From positions 39,772 through 103,771 of the forward strand of contig JAEUHG010000028.1 in assembly GCA_016795425.1 (NCBI GenBank): 64,000 nucleotides of DNA, given 5' to 3'. The notes under the pieces were generated by a model, which was not told the DNA's origin, made no database searches, and saw only the letters and a program-made list of their open reading frames with translations. Shown piece by piece: positions 53,725 through 63,800 of the stretch. The number at the start of each line of letters is the position of its first letter. The stretch's first letter is position 1. The translations under genes were made by a program, and so were the position numbers. This stretch comes from Verrucomicrobiales bacterium. GTDB lineage: Bacteria > Verrucomicrobiota > Verrucomicrobiia > Limisphaerales > CAIMTB01.

Positions 53725-55020
53725 TTAGGCCTCGATCAACATGCGAGCGGGATTCTCGATGACGTCCTTCACGTGCTTGAGGAACGTCACGGCCTCCCGG
53801 CCATCGACGATCCGATGGTCATAGGTCAGGGCGACGTACATCATGGGACGCACGACGATCTGTCCTTCGACGACCACCGCGCGGTCCTGAATGGCGTGCA
53901 TCCCAAGGATGCCGCTCTGGGGCGGATTGATGATCGGGGTGGAAAGCAGGCTGCCGTAGATGCCGCCGTTGCTGATAGTAAACGTGCCACCGGCCAATTC
54001 GTCGGGCTTGATGCGGCCGTCCTTGGCGCGCGCACCGAAATCCGCGATGGCCTTTTCGATTTCGGCGAAGCTGAGGCGTTCGGCGTTGCGAAGGACGGGA
54101 ACGACCAGGCCTTTACCGCCGCCGATGGCCACGCCGATGTCATAGTAGCGGCGGTAGACGATGGATTGATCGCGAACCTCGGCGTTGAGTTGCGGGGTCT
54201 GCTTGAGCCCTTCGATGACCGCCTTAACGAAGAACGACATCAACCCCAGCTTGATGCCGTGGCGCGCGGTGAACGATTCCTGCGACTGCTTGCGCAGGGC
54301 CATCACTGTCGACATGTCGATCTCATTGAACGTCGTGAGCATCGCCATCGTGCTCTGCGCCTCGACCAGTCGCCGGGCCACCGTGCGCCGCAGCGGCGAC
54401 ATCGGCACGGTTTCTTCTTCGCGGTCTCCGGAAACGGTCGATGCCGCCGGTCCGGCTCCCGCGGCGGGAGCGGGCGCCGCCTGTCCCGCACTCGGTGGGG
54501 GTGTTGGCGGAACCGGTGCCGTCGGAAGGGTCAGCGCCGGGGGATCCTGGGGTGAAGAAGGTGCCGGGGAACCGCTGGAGGCGCGAAGGGCATCCTCTTT
54601 GGTGATGCGACCGCCAGGCCCGGTCCCCTGCACCGCCGATGCGGACACCCCTGCTTGTGAGAGGACGCGTTCCGCGGCGGGCATGACGAAGCCCGAGCCT
54701 TTGGCCGGGGTTTCGGGTTTGGCAGCCGGCGACGCAATCTCGGCCGCGCCGGTGGAGGGGGCGGGAGCGGCGGACGACGGGATGCCGGTTTCGAGCAAGC
54801 CGATCACTTCGCCGACCTTGGCTGTTTCACCGCGTTTCTTGAGGATTCTGCCAAGCACGCCGTCGGCGGGAGCGGGCAGTTCCATGGTGGCCTTCTCGGA
54901 TTCGATGAGGACCAGGCTTTCGTCCTTTCGCACCGACTGGCCTTCTGATTTGAGCCAGTCGCCGAGTTGGACTTCCGAAATGGATTCACCGACGGCAGGG
55001 ACACGAAGTTCGAATGGCAT
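53725..55020 (-). CDS. sucB: 2-oxoglutarate dehydrogenase E2, dihydrolipoyllysine succinyltransferase
   Basis: A 431-residue E2. The lipoyl domain (1-76) has the target Lys in LVLIESEKATMELPAP. An Ala/Pro linker leads to the peripheral subunit-binding domain (about 112-148, MPAAERVLSQAGV then GTGPGGRITKEDAL). A second Pro/Ala linker precedes the catalytic domain (about 200-431), which has MSPLRRTVARRLVEAQ, GLMSFFVKAVIEGL and the active-site DHRIVDGREAV. The TFNEIDMS and one-lipoyl layout match succinyl-type E2. The E1 gene sucA, often adjacent, is not in the window; the neighbour upstream is divergent. Confidence 0.93.
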   Translation of the reverse strand: MPFELRVPAVGESISEVQLGDWLKSEGQSVRKDESLVLIESEKATMELPAPADGVLGRILKKRGETAKVGEVIGLLETGIPSSAAPAPSTGAAEIASPAAKPETPAKGSGFVMPAAERVLSQAGVSASAVQGTGPGGRITKEDALRASSGSPAPSSPQDPPALTLPTAPVPPTPPPSAGQAAPAPAAGAGPAASTVSGDREEETVPMSPLRRTVARRLVEAQSTMAMLTTFNEIDMSTVMALRKQSQESFTARHGIKLGLMSFFVKAVIEGLKQTPQLNAEVRDQSIVYRRYYDIGVAIGGGKGLVVPVLRNAERLSFAEIEKAIADFGARAKDGRIKPDELAGGTFTISNGGIYGSLLSTPIINPPQSGILGMHAIQDRAVVVEGQIVVRPMMYVALTYDHRIVDGREAVTFLKHVKDVIENPARMLIEA

Positions 55021-55143
55021 AGGTCCAAAAACTCAACCCGTGAAGGCGGCGAAGACTGGGACCGATCCGCCGTTGCCGTCACGGGCGCCCAAGTTAGCGC
55101 CCGTTGTCAGCCCATCAAGCCTGTAGCAGACTAGCGGTGCGCG

Positions 55144-55704
55144 ATGGCTGACATGACCAAATCCCTGCAAGGCCAGCTTCTCCTGGATGGCGGGAATCTC
55201 CGCGGCTCGTGGTTTCACCGCTCGGTGGTCCTCATTTGCCAGCACAACGAGGAGGGTGCCTTCGGATTGGTATTGAATCGTCCGTCCGGCGCGAACATCG
55301 GTGAAGCGGTGGTGGCAGATCTTCCGGAAACGCTCAAACAGATGCCGCTGCAGATCGGCGGCCCCGTCCAACCAGGCGCACTCAGTTATCTTCACGGCGA
55401 TGCCTTTCTGCCCTCCGGGTCGGTCATGCCCAACGTGGATCTCGGGCATTCCCTGGAGCAATTGATCGAACTGGCCGGGGAATTCTCTCCGACGCGCAAG
55501 ATTCTGGTGTTTGCCGGCTACGCGGGATGGAGCCCTGGACAACTCGACGACGAGATCCGGCGTGACGCCTGGCTGATTCATCCGGCGACGCCCGAACTCA
55601 TTTTCGGTCCGGAACCCGCGGGACTCTGGCATCGCATCTTGCGGGAATTGGGCGGCAAATTCCGCTTATTGTCGGACTCCCCGGACGATCCGGCCTCCAA
55701 CTGA
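55144..55704 (+). CDS. YqgE/AlgH family protein (UPF0301)
   Basis: A 186-residue cytoplasmic protein. LQGQLLLDGGNLRGSWFHRSVVLICQHNEEGAFGLVLNRP is split across the family's start: G-x-LL then F-x-R-SVV-x-I and GA-x-G-x-V-x-NRP (residues 8-48). Later YAGWSPGQLDDEI is the diagnostic GYAGW-x-x-GQL-x-x-E motif. Length is normal for the family. Its molecular function is not established. It is divergent from sucB (123-bp gap). Confidence 0.93.
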   Translation: MADMTKSLQGQLLLDGGNLRGSWFHRSVVLICQHNEEGAFGLVLNRPSGANIGEAVVADLPETLKQMPLQIGGPVQPGALSYLHGDAFLPSGSVMPNVDLGHSLEQLIELAGEFSPTRKILVFAGYAGWSPGQLDDEIRRDAWLIHPATPELIFGPEPAGLWHRILRELGGKFRLLSDSPDDPASN

Positions 55705-55730
55705 CAGCGCCAGACAGCGCCAGACAGCGC
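55701..55730 (+). repeat. Decamer tandem repeat over the stop codon of the AlgH-like gene
   Basis: Three 10-base units C(T/A)GACAGCGC run from 55701 to 55730, followed by a partial CAAACGG unit. The TGA stop (55702-55704) is inside the first unit. Expansion or contraction would alter only non-coding sequence after the stop. Confidence 0.8.
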
Positions 55731-55838
55731 CAAACGGAAGCGCCGGGGTATCCGTGCGGCACGATTCCGACGCCATGGCCCGAAAGGGGAATGGGGCGGA
55801 GGTTGCATCCCCGTTTTTCCGCGGCACCCTCTTGAGGC

Positions 55839-57113
55839 ATGAGTCGCGACCGCGGTGTACACGTGGTGGTCCTCGGGGCTGGGTTCGGTGGCTTGACCTT
55901 CTGCCAGGCATTCCAGCACCCCAACGCCACCCTCACGCTGGTGGACCGAACCAATCACCATCTGTTCCAGCCCCTGCTCTACCAGGTGGCCACCGCTGGA
56001 CTTTCAGCCCCCGAAATCGCTGCCCCCATTCGCGGTGTACTCTCGGACCGCCAAGACGTCACCGTTCTGATGGACGAAGTGAAATCGATCGATCTGGATC
56101 GCCGCGTCGTGGTGCTCGGCCAGACGGTGTTGACGTACGATTATCTGGTCCTCGCCTTGGGCGGCATCACCAGTTACTTCGGGCACCCCGAATGGGAGCA
56201 GTTTGCGCCCGGCCTCAAATCCCTGGATGACGCGATGCGGATTCGACGGGACGTCCTGCTTGCTTTTGAACAAGCCGAAAACACCGATGATCCGGGACGG
56301 CGCCGGGATCTGACGACGATGATTGTCGTGGGAGGCGGACCTACCGGTGTCGAACTGGCCGGCGCGTTTGCCGAGCTGTCGCGTACGGTGTTGGCACGGG
56401 ATTTCCGCCGCATGGATCCGACCCAAGCCCGCGTCATTCTCGTCGAAGCGGGGCCGCGGGTTCTGGGACATTTGCCTGTCGAATTGAGCGAGAGCGCGCG
56501 TGCCCAACTGGCGGCGCTCGGAGTCGAAGTGCTCGTCAACACCAAGGTCCGGGAAATTCGGGCCGGCGAGGTTCACCTGGTGGACGGCCAGGTCCTGCGC
56601 GCGTCGAACATCATCTGGGCGGCGGGGGTGGCAGCATCGCCCCTGACCGCGACTCTCGGTGTGGAACGCGACCGAGCCGGCCGTCTCAAAGTGGCGGAGG
56701 ACCTCAGTCTACCCGGGCACGAGCGCACCTTTGCCATCGGCGACCTTGCGGCGGTGATCGGACCGGACGGAAAGGCGGTTCCGGGTGTTTCACCGGCGGC
56801 GATGCAAATGGGTCGCCATGTCGCACGGGTCATTCGGGAGGAATTGGATGCGGTACACGGCATTCAACCCAGTCGGCGGCGGTTTGCGTACTGGGACAAA
56901 GGGACCATGGCGACGATCGGGCGCTCTGCGGCGGTGGCGAAGATGGGACCGCTGGAGCTTTCCGGACTTCCGGCATGGGCGGCCTGGCTGCTGGTGCACC
57001 TGGTGTTCTTGATCGGTTTCCGCAACAAGCTCGCGGTGCTGCTGCAGTGGGCCTACTCCTATTTCACCTACAAGCGGGGCTCGCGCATCATCATGGGGCG
57101 CGGCACGACGTGA
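55839..57113 (+). CDS. ndh: Type II NADH dehydrogenase (NDH-2)
   Basis: A 424-residue FAD flavoprotein that passes electrons from NADH to quinone without pumping protons. The FAD motif is VVVLGAGFGGLTFCQAF, followed by NHHLFQPLLYQVATAGLS, a strong NDH-2 marker. The NADH motif is IVVGGGPTGVELAGAFAEL; the second FAD motif is TFAIGDLAAV. The C-terminus (WAAWLLVHLVFLIGFRNKL, LLQWAYSYFTYKRGSRII) is the membrane-binding amphipathic region of NDH-2. It starts 135 bp after the AlgH-like gene, on the same strand. Confidence 0.95.
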   Translation: MSRDRGVHVVVLGAGFGGLTFCQAFQHPNATLTLVDRTNHHLFQPLLYQVATAGLSAPEIAAPIRGVLSDRQDVTVLMDEVKSIDLDRRVVVLGQTVLTYDYLVLALGGITSYFGHPEWEQFAPGLKSLDDAMRIRRDVLLAFEQAENTDDPGRRRDLTTMIVVGGGPTGVELAGAFAELSRTVLARDFRRMDPTQARVILVEAGPRVLGHLPVELSESARAQLAALGVEVLVNTKVREIRAGEVHLVDGQVLRASNIIWAAGVAASPLTATLGVERDRAGRLKVAEDLSLPGHERTFAIGDLAAVIGPDGKAVPGVSPAAMQMGRHVARVIREELDAVHGIQPSRRRFAYWDKGTMATIGRSAAVAKMGPLELSGLPAWAAWLLVHLVFLIGFRNKLAVLLQWAYSYFTYKRGSRIIMGRGTT

Positions 57114-57128
57114 GGCGCTCCCGGCGGT

Positions 57129-58841
57129 CTATCGGCGGACGAGTTTCAGCGACGACTCGTCGAACCAGGCCTCGCCCCGGCGCGATTCCAATTCGCAGAT
57201 CAACTCGACTTCACTCATGGGCTCCGAGATATCGAAATCGAACGACAAATCCTGCCATTCGTCCTCGGTTGCTCGCTGCTGCGTGCGCGAGCCAGAGATG
57301 CGCAGGCAGACGCCGCCGGCGCCCTGGACTCCCGAGGTGCGGGCGCGGCCTTCGATGCGGTAGGCACCGGGGTCGAGCAGGACTCGGGTTCGCCACGAAC
57401 CGGCGCCGCCGCCGCGATTCATGGCGATATGGAGCAGCGCATTGCCGCCCTGCTCGGCGCGATCAAAGCCTATGGGACGACGATCCTGGGTGGTGACCCG
57501 TGGTTTCCAACCGGAAAGGCGGACGCTGCCGTCGGGACCAAACTCAAGCGGATCACGTGGCGAACCCAGTTGTTCGGTAATGCTCTGGGCACGCTCCTCG
57601 ATCCGGCGGCACAGGTCCAGCGCGGCCATGTCCTGGGCCTGGGCCCAATCCTCGCCGTAGGCCTCGAGGGTGGGCCGGATGCGGCGGTTGAGTTCCATCA
57701 CGCGATTGGTGAGGCGCTGTTCGTTGAAAACGTTGGTGCGAAGCATGGCCACGCGATCGCGGAAGAGACGGTGGCCATTGGTGGTTCCCACGAAGGCGCG
57801 AGCGACCAAACCTTCCATGCCGGGATCGATGGTGGCATTGGGGCTGGATCGGGCCCAGCCGAACATCTGGTCCATGCCATGGGGCATAAACACCATCTTG
57901 TCCGATTCCAAATCGTGGAAGACGCGGTAATTGTTCCGGTTCAGGGCGTACCCGTCCCAATGACAGGTCATGACTTCGAGTGCCAGGAAGGTGGCAAAGC
58001 GATCGACATCGAGCACCGCGCTCAATCGTTCCCAGCGTTTGTTGCGGTCCGTTTCACTGGCCGCCGCCGCCAGGCGCCGGAGGTCGGACCGGTCCTCCTG
58101 GTGATCCCCGGAGTTGACACCCATGTTCCCGTTGACGTCCTGGATGAAGCCGCCGTCATAGAGATTTCCGCTGACGTTCTTGAAGTATCGTTTCAGGAAG
58201 GGTTTTCCCCAGCCCTCGGTGAGAACGTAAAGCCCCAGGTCGCGACCGTTGAGGAGTACGGTGGCGTGGTCGGCACGCGGCACCGGCACCCCGGCGGCAT
58301 CGAACAGTTCGCGGCATACGATCTCACTGATGCGCGAAGGGTCCTGACGCGAGTTGTTCAGCGAAATCTTGCTGTACCCGTGGAAATTCTGGCCCTTGGC
58401 ATTCTTGGAGAAATTGAGTGTCAGTGCCGGTCGCTGATCGAAGTGCTGGAAACTTCCCGCCGAACCTTTGAGGTGGACCGCCACGTTGGTGTAGACCGTC
58501 TCCCCCTCGCGAACGGTGGCGGGAACCTCCGGGCGATCGCGCTGGGCGCCGTGCCATCCGTCCCACCAATAGCCGCGCAATTTGTCGGCGTCCGCGGGCT
58601 TGATTTCGATATGGATGCGCCAGAGATCGCCGGGAATCGGACCTTTCGCTGGGCGAATATCCACGTCCCCGCGGTCCCAACGCCCACGCCCGCCGCCGCC
58701 TCCCATGAAATCGCGCGCGGGCCGTTCGATCCTCGCCGGCGGAAACAGAACGCGCAGCGTGGCCATGGCTGCCAGCGCGACCCAAAGCACCGCACTCAGG
58801 CGGTTGCTGCGCGCACCACGAGGGGCATCGGATCGGTTCAT
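57129..58841 (-). CDS. CotH kinase family protein, membrane-anchored or exported
   Basis: A 570-residue protein. ATG 58841 is preferred since it precedes a membrane segment (LSAVLWVALAAMATLRVLF); a much longer in-frame extension overlaps the divergent gene. A Gly/Arg-rich linker leads to the CotH domain: VAVHLKGSAGSFQHFDQRPALT, KISLNNSRQDPS, RADHATVLLNGRDLGLYVLTEG, DGYALNRNNYRVF and FMPHGMDQMFG. CotH proteins are atypical protein kinases known from spore-coat CotH. The last 150 residues form a carbohydrate-binding-like beta-sandwich (GGAGSWRTRVLLDPGAYRIE). Convergent with ndh, with a 15-bp gap. Confidence 0.88.
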   Translation of the reverse strand: MNRSDAPRGARSNRLSAVLWVALAAMATLRVLFPPARIERPARDFMGGGGGRGRWDRGDVDIRPAKGPIPGDLWRIHIEIKPADADKLRGYWWDGWHGAQRDRPEVPATVREGETVYTNVAVHLKGSAGSFQHFDQRPALTLNFSKNAKGQNFHGYSKISLNNSRQDPSRISEIVCRELFDAAGVPVPRADHATVLLNGRDLGLYVLTEGWGKPFLKRYFKNVSGNLYDGGFIQDVNGNMGVNSGDHQEDRSDLRRLAAAASETDRNKRWERLSAVLDVDRFATFLALEVMTCHWDGYALNRNNYRVFHDLESDKMVFMPHGMDQMFGWARSSPNATIDPGMEGLVARAFVGTTNGHRLFRDRVAMLRTNVFNEQRLTNRVMELNRRIRPTLEAYGEDWAQAQDMAALDLCRRIEERAQSITEQLGSPRDPLEFGPDGSVRLSGWKPRVTTQDRRPIGFDRAEQGGNALLHIAMNRGGGAGSWRTRVLLDPGAYRIEGRARTSGVQGAGGVCLRISGSRTQQRATEDEWQDLSFDFDISEPMSEVELICELESRRGEAWFDESSLKLVRR

Positions 58842-59016
58842 GCGTCGATCGATCAAAGTCGGCCGCCGTGGGTCATTCCCCGGGCCGATCTGAGCGAAAC
58901 CCTGGGCAATGCCGGACCAAATGCAAACGGAAAGACCACGCCGCCACCGTATCGTAACGATGGTCTCCCCGACTGGAGACTGGCGAAGCCACGCCGGGTC
59001 TGGCAAAGGAAACCCC

Positions 59017-60291
59017 ATGCATCGCCTTCTCGTTGCCCTTTGCCTGGGGTGGGTTCTGCAATCCAACGCCGAGGACTGGCCGCGCTTTCGTGGTCCCACC
59101 GGACAAGGTTGGTCGGCGGAAAAGGACCTGCCGCGGGAATGGTCGGCCGATCGCGGTATCGTCTGGAAGACCCCAATTCCGGGAGAAGGCTGGTCTTCAC
59201 CCATCGTCTGGGGCGACCGCGTCTATGTCTCCACGGCCACCGAGGCAAACACCCAATGCCGGTTGCTGTGCCTCGACCGCGCCACGGGCAAGATCGTCTG
59301 GAACACCGCCGTCGTGGAGATCGTTCCGTTGCGCAAGGAATCCAAGAATTCCTACGCCACCCCGACGCCAGTCACCGATGGGGAACGGATCTATGTCGCT
59401 TTTGGTGACGGCACCGTCGCCGCCGTCGATGTCAACGGTCGCCTCGTGTGGAAGAACCAGGAGGTTCGCTTCTACAGTCGCCACGGCCTCGGCGCTTCGC
59501 CCTTGGTGCACGACGGATTGTTGATCATGCCCTTCGATGGCAGTAACCGGGTGGAGAAGCCGGGTGAATGGCCCAACAATTCCGCGGAGGAACAACTCGG
59601 CTGGAGGGTGCCCTGGGATCAGGCGCAGGTCGTCGCCTTCGACGTCAAAACGGGTGAACGACGATGGAAAGGCAATCGCGGGAAGTCGCGCATCGCCCAT
59701 GTCAGCCCGAACGTGGTGCTGATCGATGGCGTGCCACAAATCGTGAGCCCGGCCGGCGACGCGATTCAGGGATTCGATCCGAAGACGGGCGAACGCTTGT
59801 GGACCGTCTATTCCCAGGGCGAGGGAGTCACGCCGAGCTTCGCGCACGGCGACGGATTGATCTTCACCTCGTCCGGATTCGAAAAGACCACCCTTCGCAC
59901 GGTCCGCGTCGGTGGAAAAGGCGATGTCACGGCGTCCCATGTGGCTTGGGAACAGCGTAAAGGCACGCCTACCCAGCCATCCCTGCTCTACGTTTCGCCG
60001 CATCTCTACGGCATCACCGACGGCGGGATCGTCCATTGTTACGATGGCAAGACGGGCGAGGTGATCTACGCGGAGCGTGTGGGAGGCAATCACTCGGCGT
60101 CACCGGTTTATGCCGACGGCCATATCTACTTCCTGTCCGAGACTGCGGAGACGACGGTGGTGAAGGCGGGGCCGAAGTTCGAGATCGTGGCCCGCAATCC
60201 GCTCAACGAAAAATGCCAGGCCTCCATCGCCGTGTCGCGCGGGCATCTGTTTCTCCGCACCGAAAAGCACCTCTTCTGCATCGGAAAGTGA
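59017..60291 (+). CDS. Exported PQQ-like beta-propeller protein
   Basis: A 424-residue protein. ATG 59017 has AAAGGA upstream and a signal peptide MHRLLVALCLGWVLQSNA; longer in-frame starts lack these. DWPRFRGPTGQGWS opens the propeller, like the protein at 43306-44751. Blades have the repeated pattern CLDRATGKIVWNTAVV, AVDVNGRLVWKNQ, AFDVKTGERRWKG, GFDPKTGERLWTV and CYDGKTGEVIYAERV. It is probably a periplasmic scaffold or quinoprotein-like enzyme. Its TGA overlaps the start of the acetyltransferase gene (GTGA). Confidence 0.92.
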   Translation: MHRLLVALCLGWVLQSNAEDWPRFRGPTGQGWSAEKDLPREWSADRGIVWKTPIPGEGWSSPIVWGDRVYVSTATEANTQCRLLCLDRATGKIVWNTAVVEIVPLRKESKNSYATPTPVTDGERIYVAFGDGTVAAVDVNGRLVWKNQEVRFYSRHGLGASPLVHDGLLIMPFDGSNRVEKPGEWPNNSAEEQLGWRVPWDQAQVVAFDVKTGERRWKGNRGKSRIAHVSPNVVLIDGVPQIVSPAGDAIQGFDPKTGERLWTVYSQGEGVTPSFAHGDGLIFTSSGFEKTTLRTVRVGGKGDVTASHVAWEQRKGTPTQPSLLYVSPHLYGITDGGIVHCYDGKTGEVIYAERVGGNHSASPVYADGHIYFLSETAETTVVKAGPKFEIVARNPLNEKCQASIAVSRGHLFLRTEKHLFCIGK

Positions 60292-60833
60292 CCCCCTGCT
60301 ATCGCCCCCTGGGAGTCGTCGAAATCGCTCCGGCGGTGGAGAGCGACATCCCCATCCTTGGAGAACTTGCCCGGCGTATCTGGTGGGCCAGTTTCCGCGA
60401 CATCATTACGGACGACCAGATCCGCTACATGCTGGACCAGCGTTACGCGCCGAAGGTTTTGCAGCAGGTGTTCGCCGATGGGATCCCGGCCTACGAGATT
60501 CTGCGCGTGGACGGTGAGCCGCTTGCCTACACCGCCTACACCGACACCGAGGATCCATTGGAGTTGAAGCTGCAACAGCTGTATGTGCATCCCGAGTGGC
60601 AGGGGCGAGGTCTGGGTGGCCTTCTGATGGATCGCGTGGAGCAGGTGGCCAGGGAACGCGGTCGCTCGCGGCTCGTCCTTACCGTCAATCGGAACAACCA
60701 TCGCGCCAAGGCGGCCTACGAAAAGCGAGGCTTCCGTGTCCGGGCAACCGCCCAGTTCGATATCGGCCACGGGTTCATCATGGATGACTTCGTCATGGAA
60801 AAATCCCTGTCACAGCCGCCCGCCTTACCCTGA
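60288..60833 (+). CDS. GNAT family N-acetyltransferase
   Basis: A 181-residue acetyltransferase starting at GTG 60288, which overlaps the propeller stop by four bases. Motif A is LQQLYVHPEWQGRGLGGLLMDRV, split as LYVHPEW and QGRGLG (Q-x-x-G-x-G, acetyl-CoA pyrophosphate loop). LTVNRNNHRAKAAYEKRGF is the motif B region with the usual N-x-x-A-x-x-x-Y-x-x-x-G-F. The N-terminal segment (RIWWASFRDIITDDQIRYML) is typical of small-molecule or peptide GNATs. The overlap suggests coupled translation with the exported propeller gene, though the products act in different compartments. Confidence 0.9.
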   Translation: MTPCYRPLGVVEIAPAVESDIPILGELARRIWWASFRDIITDDQIRYMLDQRYAPKVLQQVFADGIPAYEILRVDGEPLAYTAYTDTEDPLELKLQQLYVHPEWQGRGLGGLLMDRVEQVARERGRSRLVLTVNRNNHRAKAAYEKRGFRVRATAQFDIGHGFIMDDFVMEKSLSQPPALP

Positions 60834-60879
60834 GGTGCCGGGATCGACTCGTGCCTTTCGCGTTCGCGCATCCGTCGCA

Positions 60880-63800
60880 GTGTTTCACCGCGCCCGAAAC
60901 TCGTCGGTCAGCCTAGGATTCCAGTCCTCGTTCCGCCGACGCGCCTTCTTTCCTTCGATTGTCCCGCTGCTCTGGGCGCTCCTGCAATGCCAACCTGCTT
61001 TTGCGGCAGTCCGGATCAACGAGGTAGTCGCGTTGAACCAGAATGGAGTCCTCGACGAACGCGGCCGTCACCCGGACTGGATCGAATTGTTCAACGGCGG
61101 TGAGACTGACATCGATCTCACGGACTGGTCCCTCTCGGATGATGCCGGCGGAGGGGCGCGGCCCTGGACCTTCCGAAGCGGGCGCATCGCGCCCGGCGGC
61201 TTCCTGTTGGTCTACGCGTCCGGCGAGGATCGCCAACCCACGGTTGCCGGCGCGATGGAGGCAACCGCCATTCCCGGGCTGGTGACCTGGTTGCGGGCCG
61301 ACACGCTGCCGAGTCAATCCGGCGCCCTTTTTCGAGCCGACGGGAGCGAACGATACTTACGGCGCTGGCCGGACCTCAGCGGTCGCGGTAACGCAGCGTC
61401 CCAAGATTCGATGAGCCGCCAGCCGCGGTGGATCGGAGGCCCATCACCCGCGGTTCGTTTCGATGGCATCGACGACTTGCTGCGAGTGCCCCGGGTCGTC
61501 GCGACCAACAACTTCACCTTGATCGCGGTGATGCGGCCAACCGTTGCACACGAACTGGATCCTCAGGGGTTCAGTGGCGTGGACGGAACCAGCGGTCAGC
61601 GGTGGCTGTTCGGCGCCGCTCACGGTGGAGACAGCTCGGCTGGTGTCGGTATCTCCGCAGGAACCAACGGTGTCAGCGTCTATGAACACGGCTCCGGCTA
61701 TATGCCGGCAGTGATCGTCGCTCAACGCGCCATCGACGGCCCGCCGTCGATCGTGACGTTGGTATACGAGTCGCGCCAACCCACGTTGATCCTCCACGGA
61801 GCCGAGTTAACCTCCGAGGGCGAATCCTCGCGGGCGACCGTCACGACACCCACCGAGATCGGCGCCGGAAGCTATGGGGCGTTTCGAGGAGACGTGCTCG
61901 AGGTGCTTTTTTACGACCGCGCCCTCAACCCTGTTGAACGTCGCGGTGTCGAACTCGGACTCGCCGCACGTCACGGCCTGCCGCTGCGTGATGTGTATCA
62001 CACAGACTTCAGGGTTTCGGCCGCCGGAGAATGGATTGGCCTGCGAAGACCCGATGGATCGTTGGAGGATGCGGTCGAAGTCCCGGCGATGCCGCGCGAC
62101 ACCTCGTGGGGGCGCTATCCCGACGGCGCCTCCTCCCTCTACTTTTTCGCTGCGCCAACTCCCCTGGATTCCAACTCCCCGGACATCGCTGATTCCGTAC
62201 TGTCGGCTCCGCAATTCTCGCGAGCAGCGGGATTCCACCAGGCCCCTTTCTCCCTGGAAATCCTGAGTGCGGACGAAGGCGTCGAGATCCGCTATACCTT
62301 GGATGGATCGGTGCCCACCCCCTCGTCCCTGCTCTACTCCGCGCCGCTCGGGATTCTCGATCGAACGCTGACCCCGCCCCGCTGGGCGAATCTCTCCACG
62401 GCCCCCAACTGGCGCGCGCCGGCCGGGCCGGTCTTTAAAGGCACCATTGTCCGCGCGAGGGCTTTCCGAACCCGCTCCTTGCCGAGTCCCATCGCCACCG
62501 CCACCTATTTTGTCGATCCACGCGGGCGGGCCCGGTTCTCGCTGCCCATTGTCGCACTGTCGACGGATCCCAGGCATTTCTTCTCCGCCGAGACGGGCAT
62601 CTACGTGGTTGGCAATGCCCCGGGTGGCAACTACGCGCAATCGGGTGCGGCCTGGGAGCGGCCGGTGCACGTGGAATTTCTGGAAACGGACGGAACGCTG
62701 GCTTTCTCGCGCGAGGCGGGCGTTCGCATGCACGGCAACACTTCGTTTGGCTTCCCGATCAAGGCCCTTCGCTTGCACGCCTCGAATCAGGGAGGCACCG
62801 GTCCGTTTCGGCACCGGATCTTTCCCGATCTTCCCACCACGACCTTCGAACGCCTGCTCCTACGTCCCTCCGGCCACGATCATCATCTGACGCTCATGCG
62901 CGACGGATTGATGCAGTCGGCGGCGCGCGAGATTGGCCTCGACGTTCAGGGTTATCGCCCCGCCCTCGTCTTCCTGAACGGGGAATACTGGGGCATCCAC
63001 AATCTCCAGGAGGCGCTCGAGGAAGGTTACTTTGAGGCCCATCATCCTGGTATCGATGCGAACGGCATCGACTATCTGGAAGGCTATCCGCCCGGGACGT
63101 TCGCCTACGCCGGATCGGCCGCGCGATTTCACCAACTCGACACTTTTCTCCACACCAACGCGGTGACGACTCCCGGTGCCTTCGACTCGGTTCGACGCTT
63201 CATGGAGGTGGACAACTATCGCGATTACAAACTCGCCGAGGTCTTCTATTACCGATGGGACATCGGCAATCACCGGCTGTGGAGACCCCGCACCGATGAC
63301 GGCCGCCTGCGTTGGATTCTGTTCGACTGCGACGTCGGTTTTGGCGGGTTTTGGAGCGAACCCCAACCGTGGAACTTCGACATGCTCCGCGCTGTGCTGG
63401 AACCCAGCGGCAGCCTCCACGGACACAACAACGAGACCACGGTGTTCCTGCTCAAGACGCTCCTGGATCATCCTCAGTTCCGCGACGACTTCATCAATCG
63501 AAGCGCCGATTTGATGAACACCACGTTCTCTTCCCAGAGATTCGTGGATCGGATCGACCGCATGGCAGCCGAGATTGCGCCGGAAGTGGCCGAACATACC
63601 GCTCGTTGGCGGTACCCGTCCTCGCTCGCGGAATGGCAACGGAACGTCGAGGCACTGCGCACGTTTGCGCGCCTTCGGCCGAGTGCCATGCGTGGGCATG
63701 TGGTGGCCTACTTCGGGTTGTCAGGAACCGCCAACCTGCGCCTCTCCACTTCCCCGCCGGAGGGCGGCGATCTGCGCTGCAACACCTTGGCGGATCTTCC

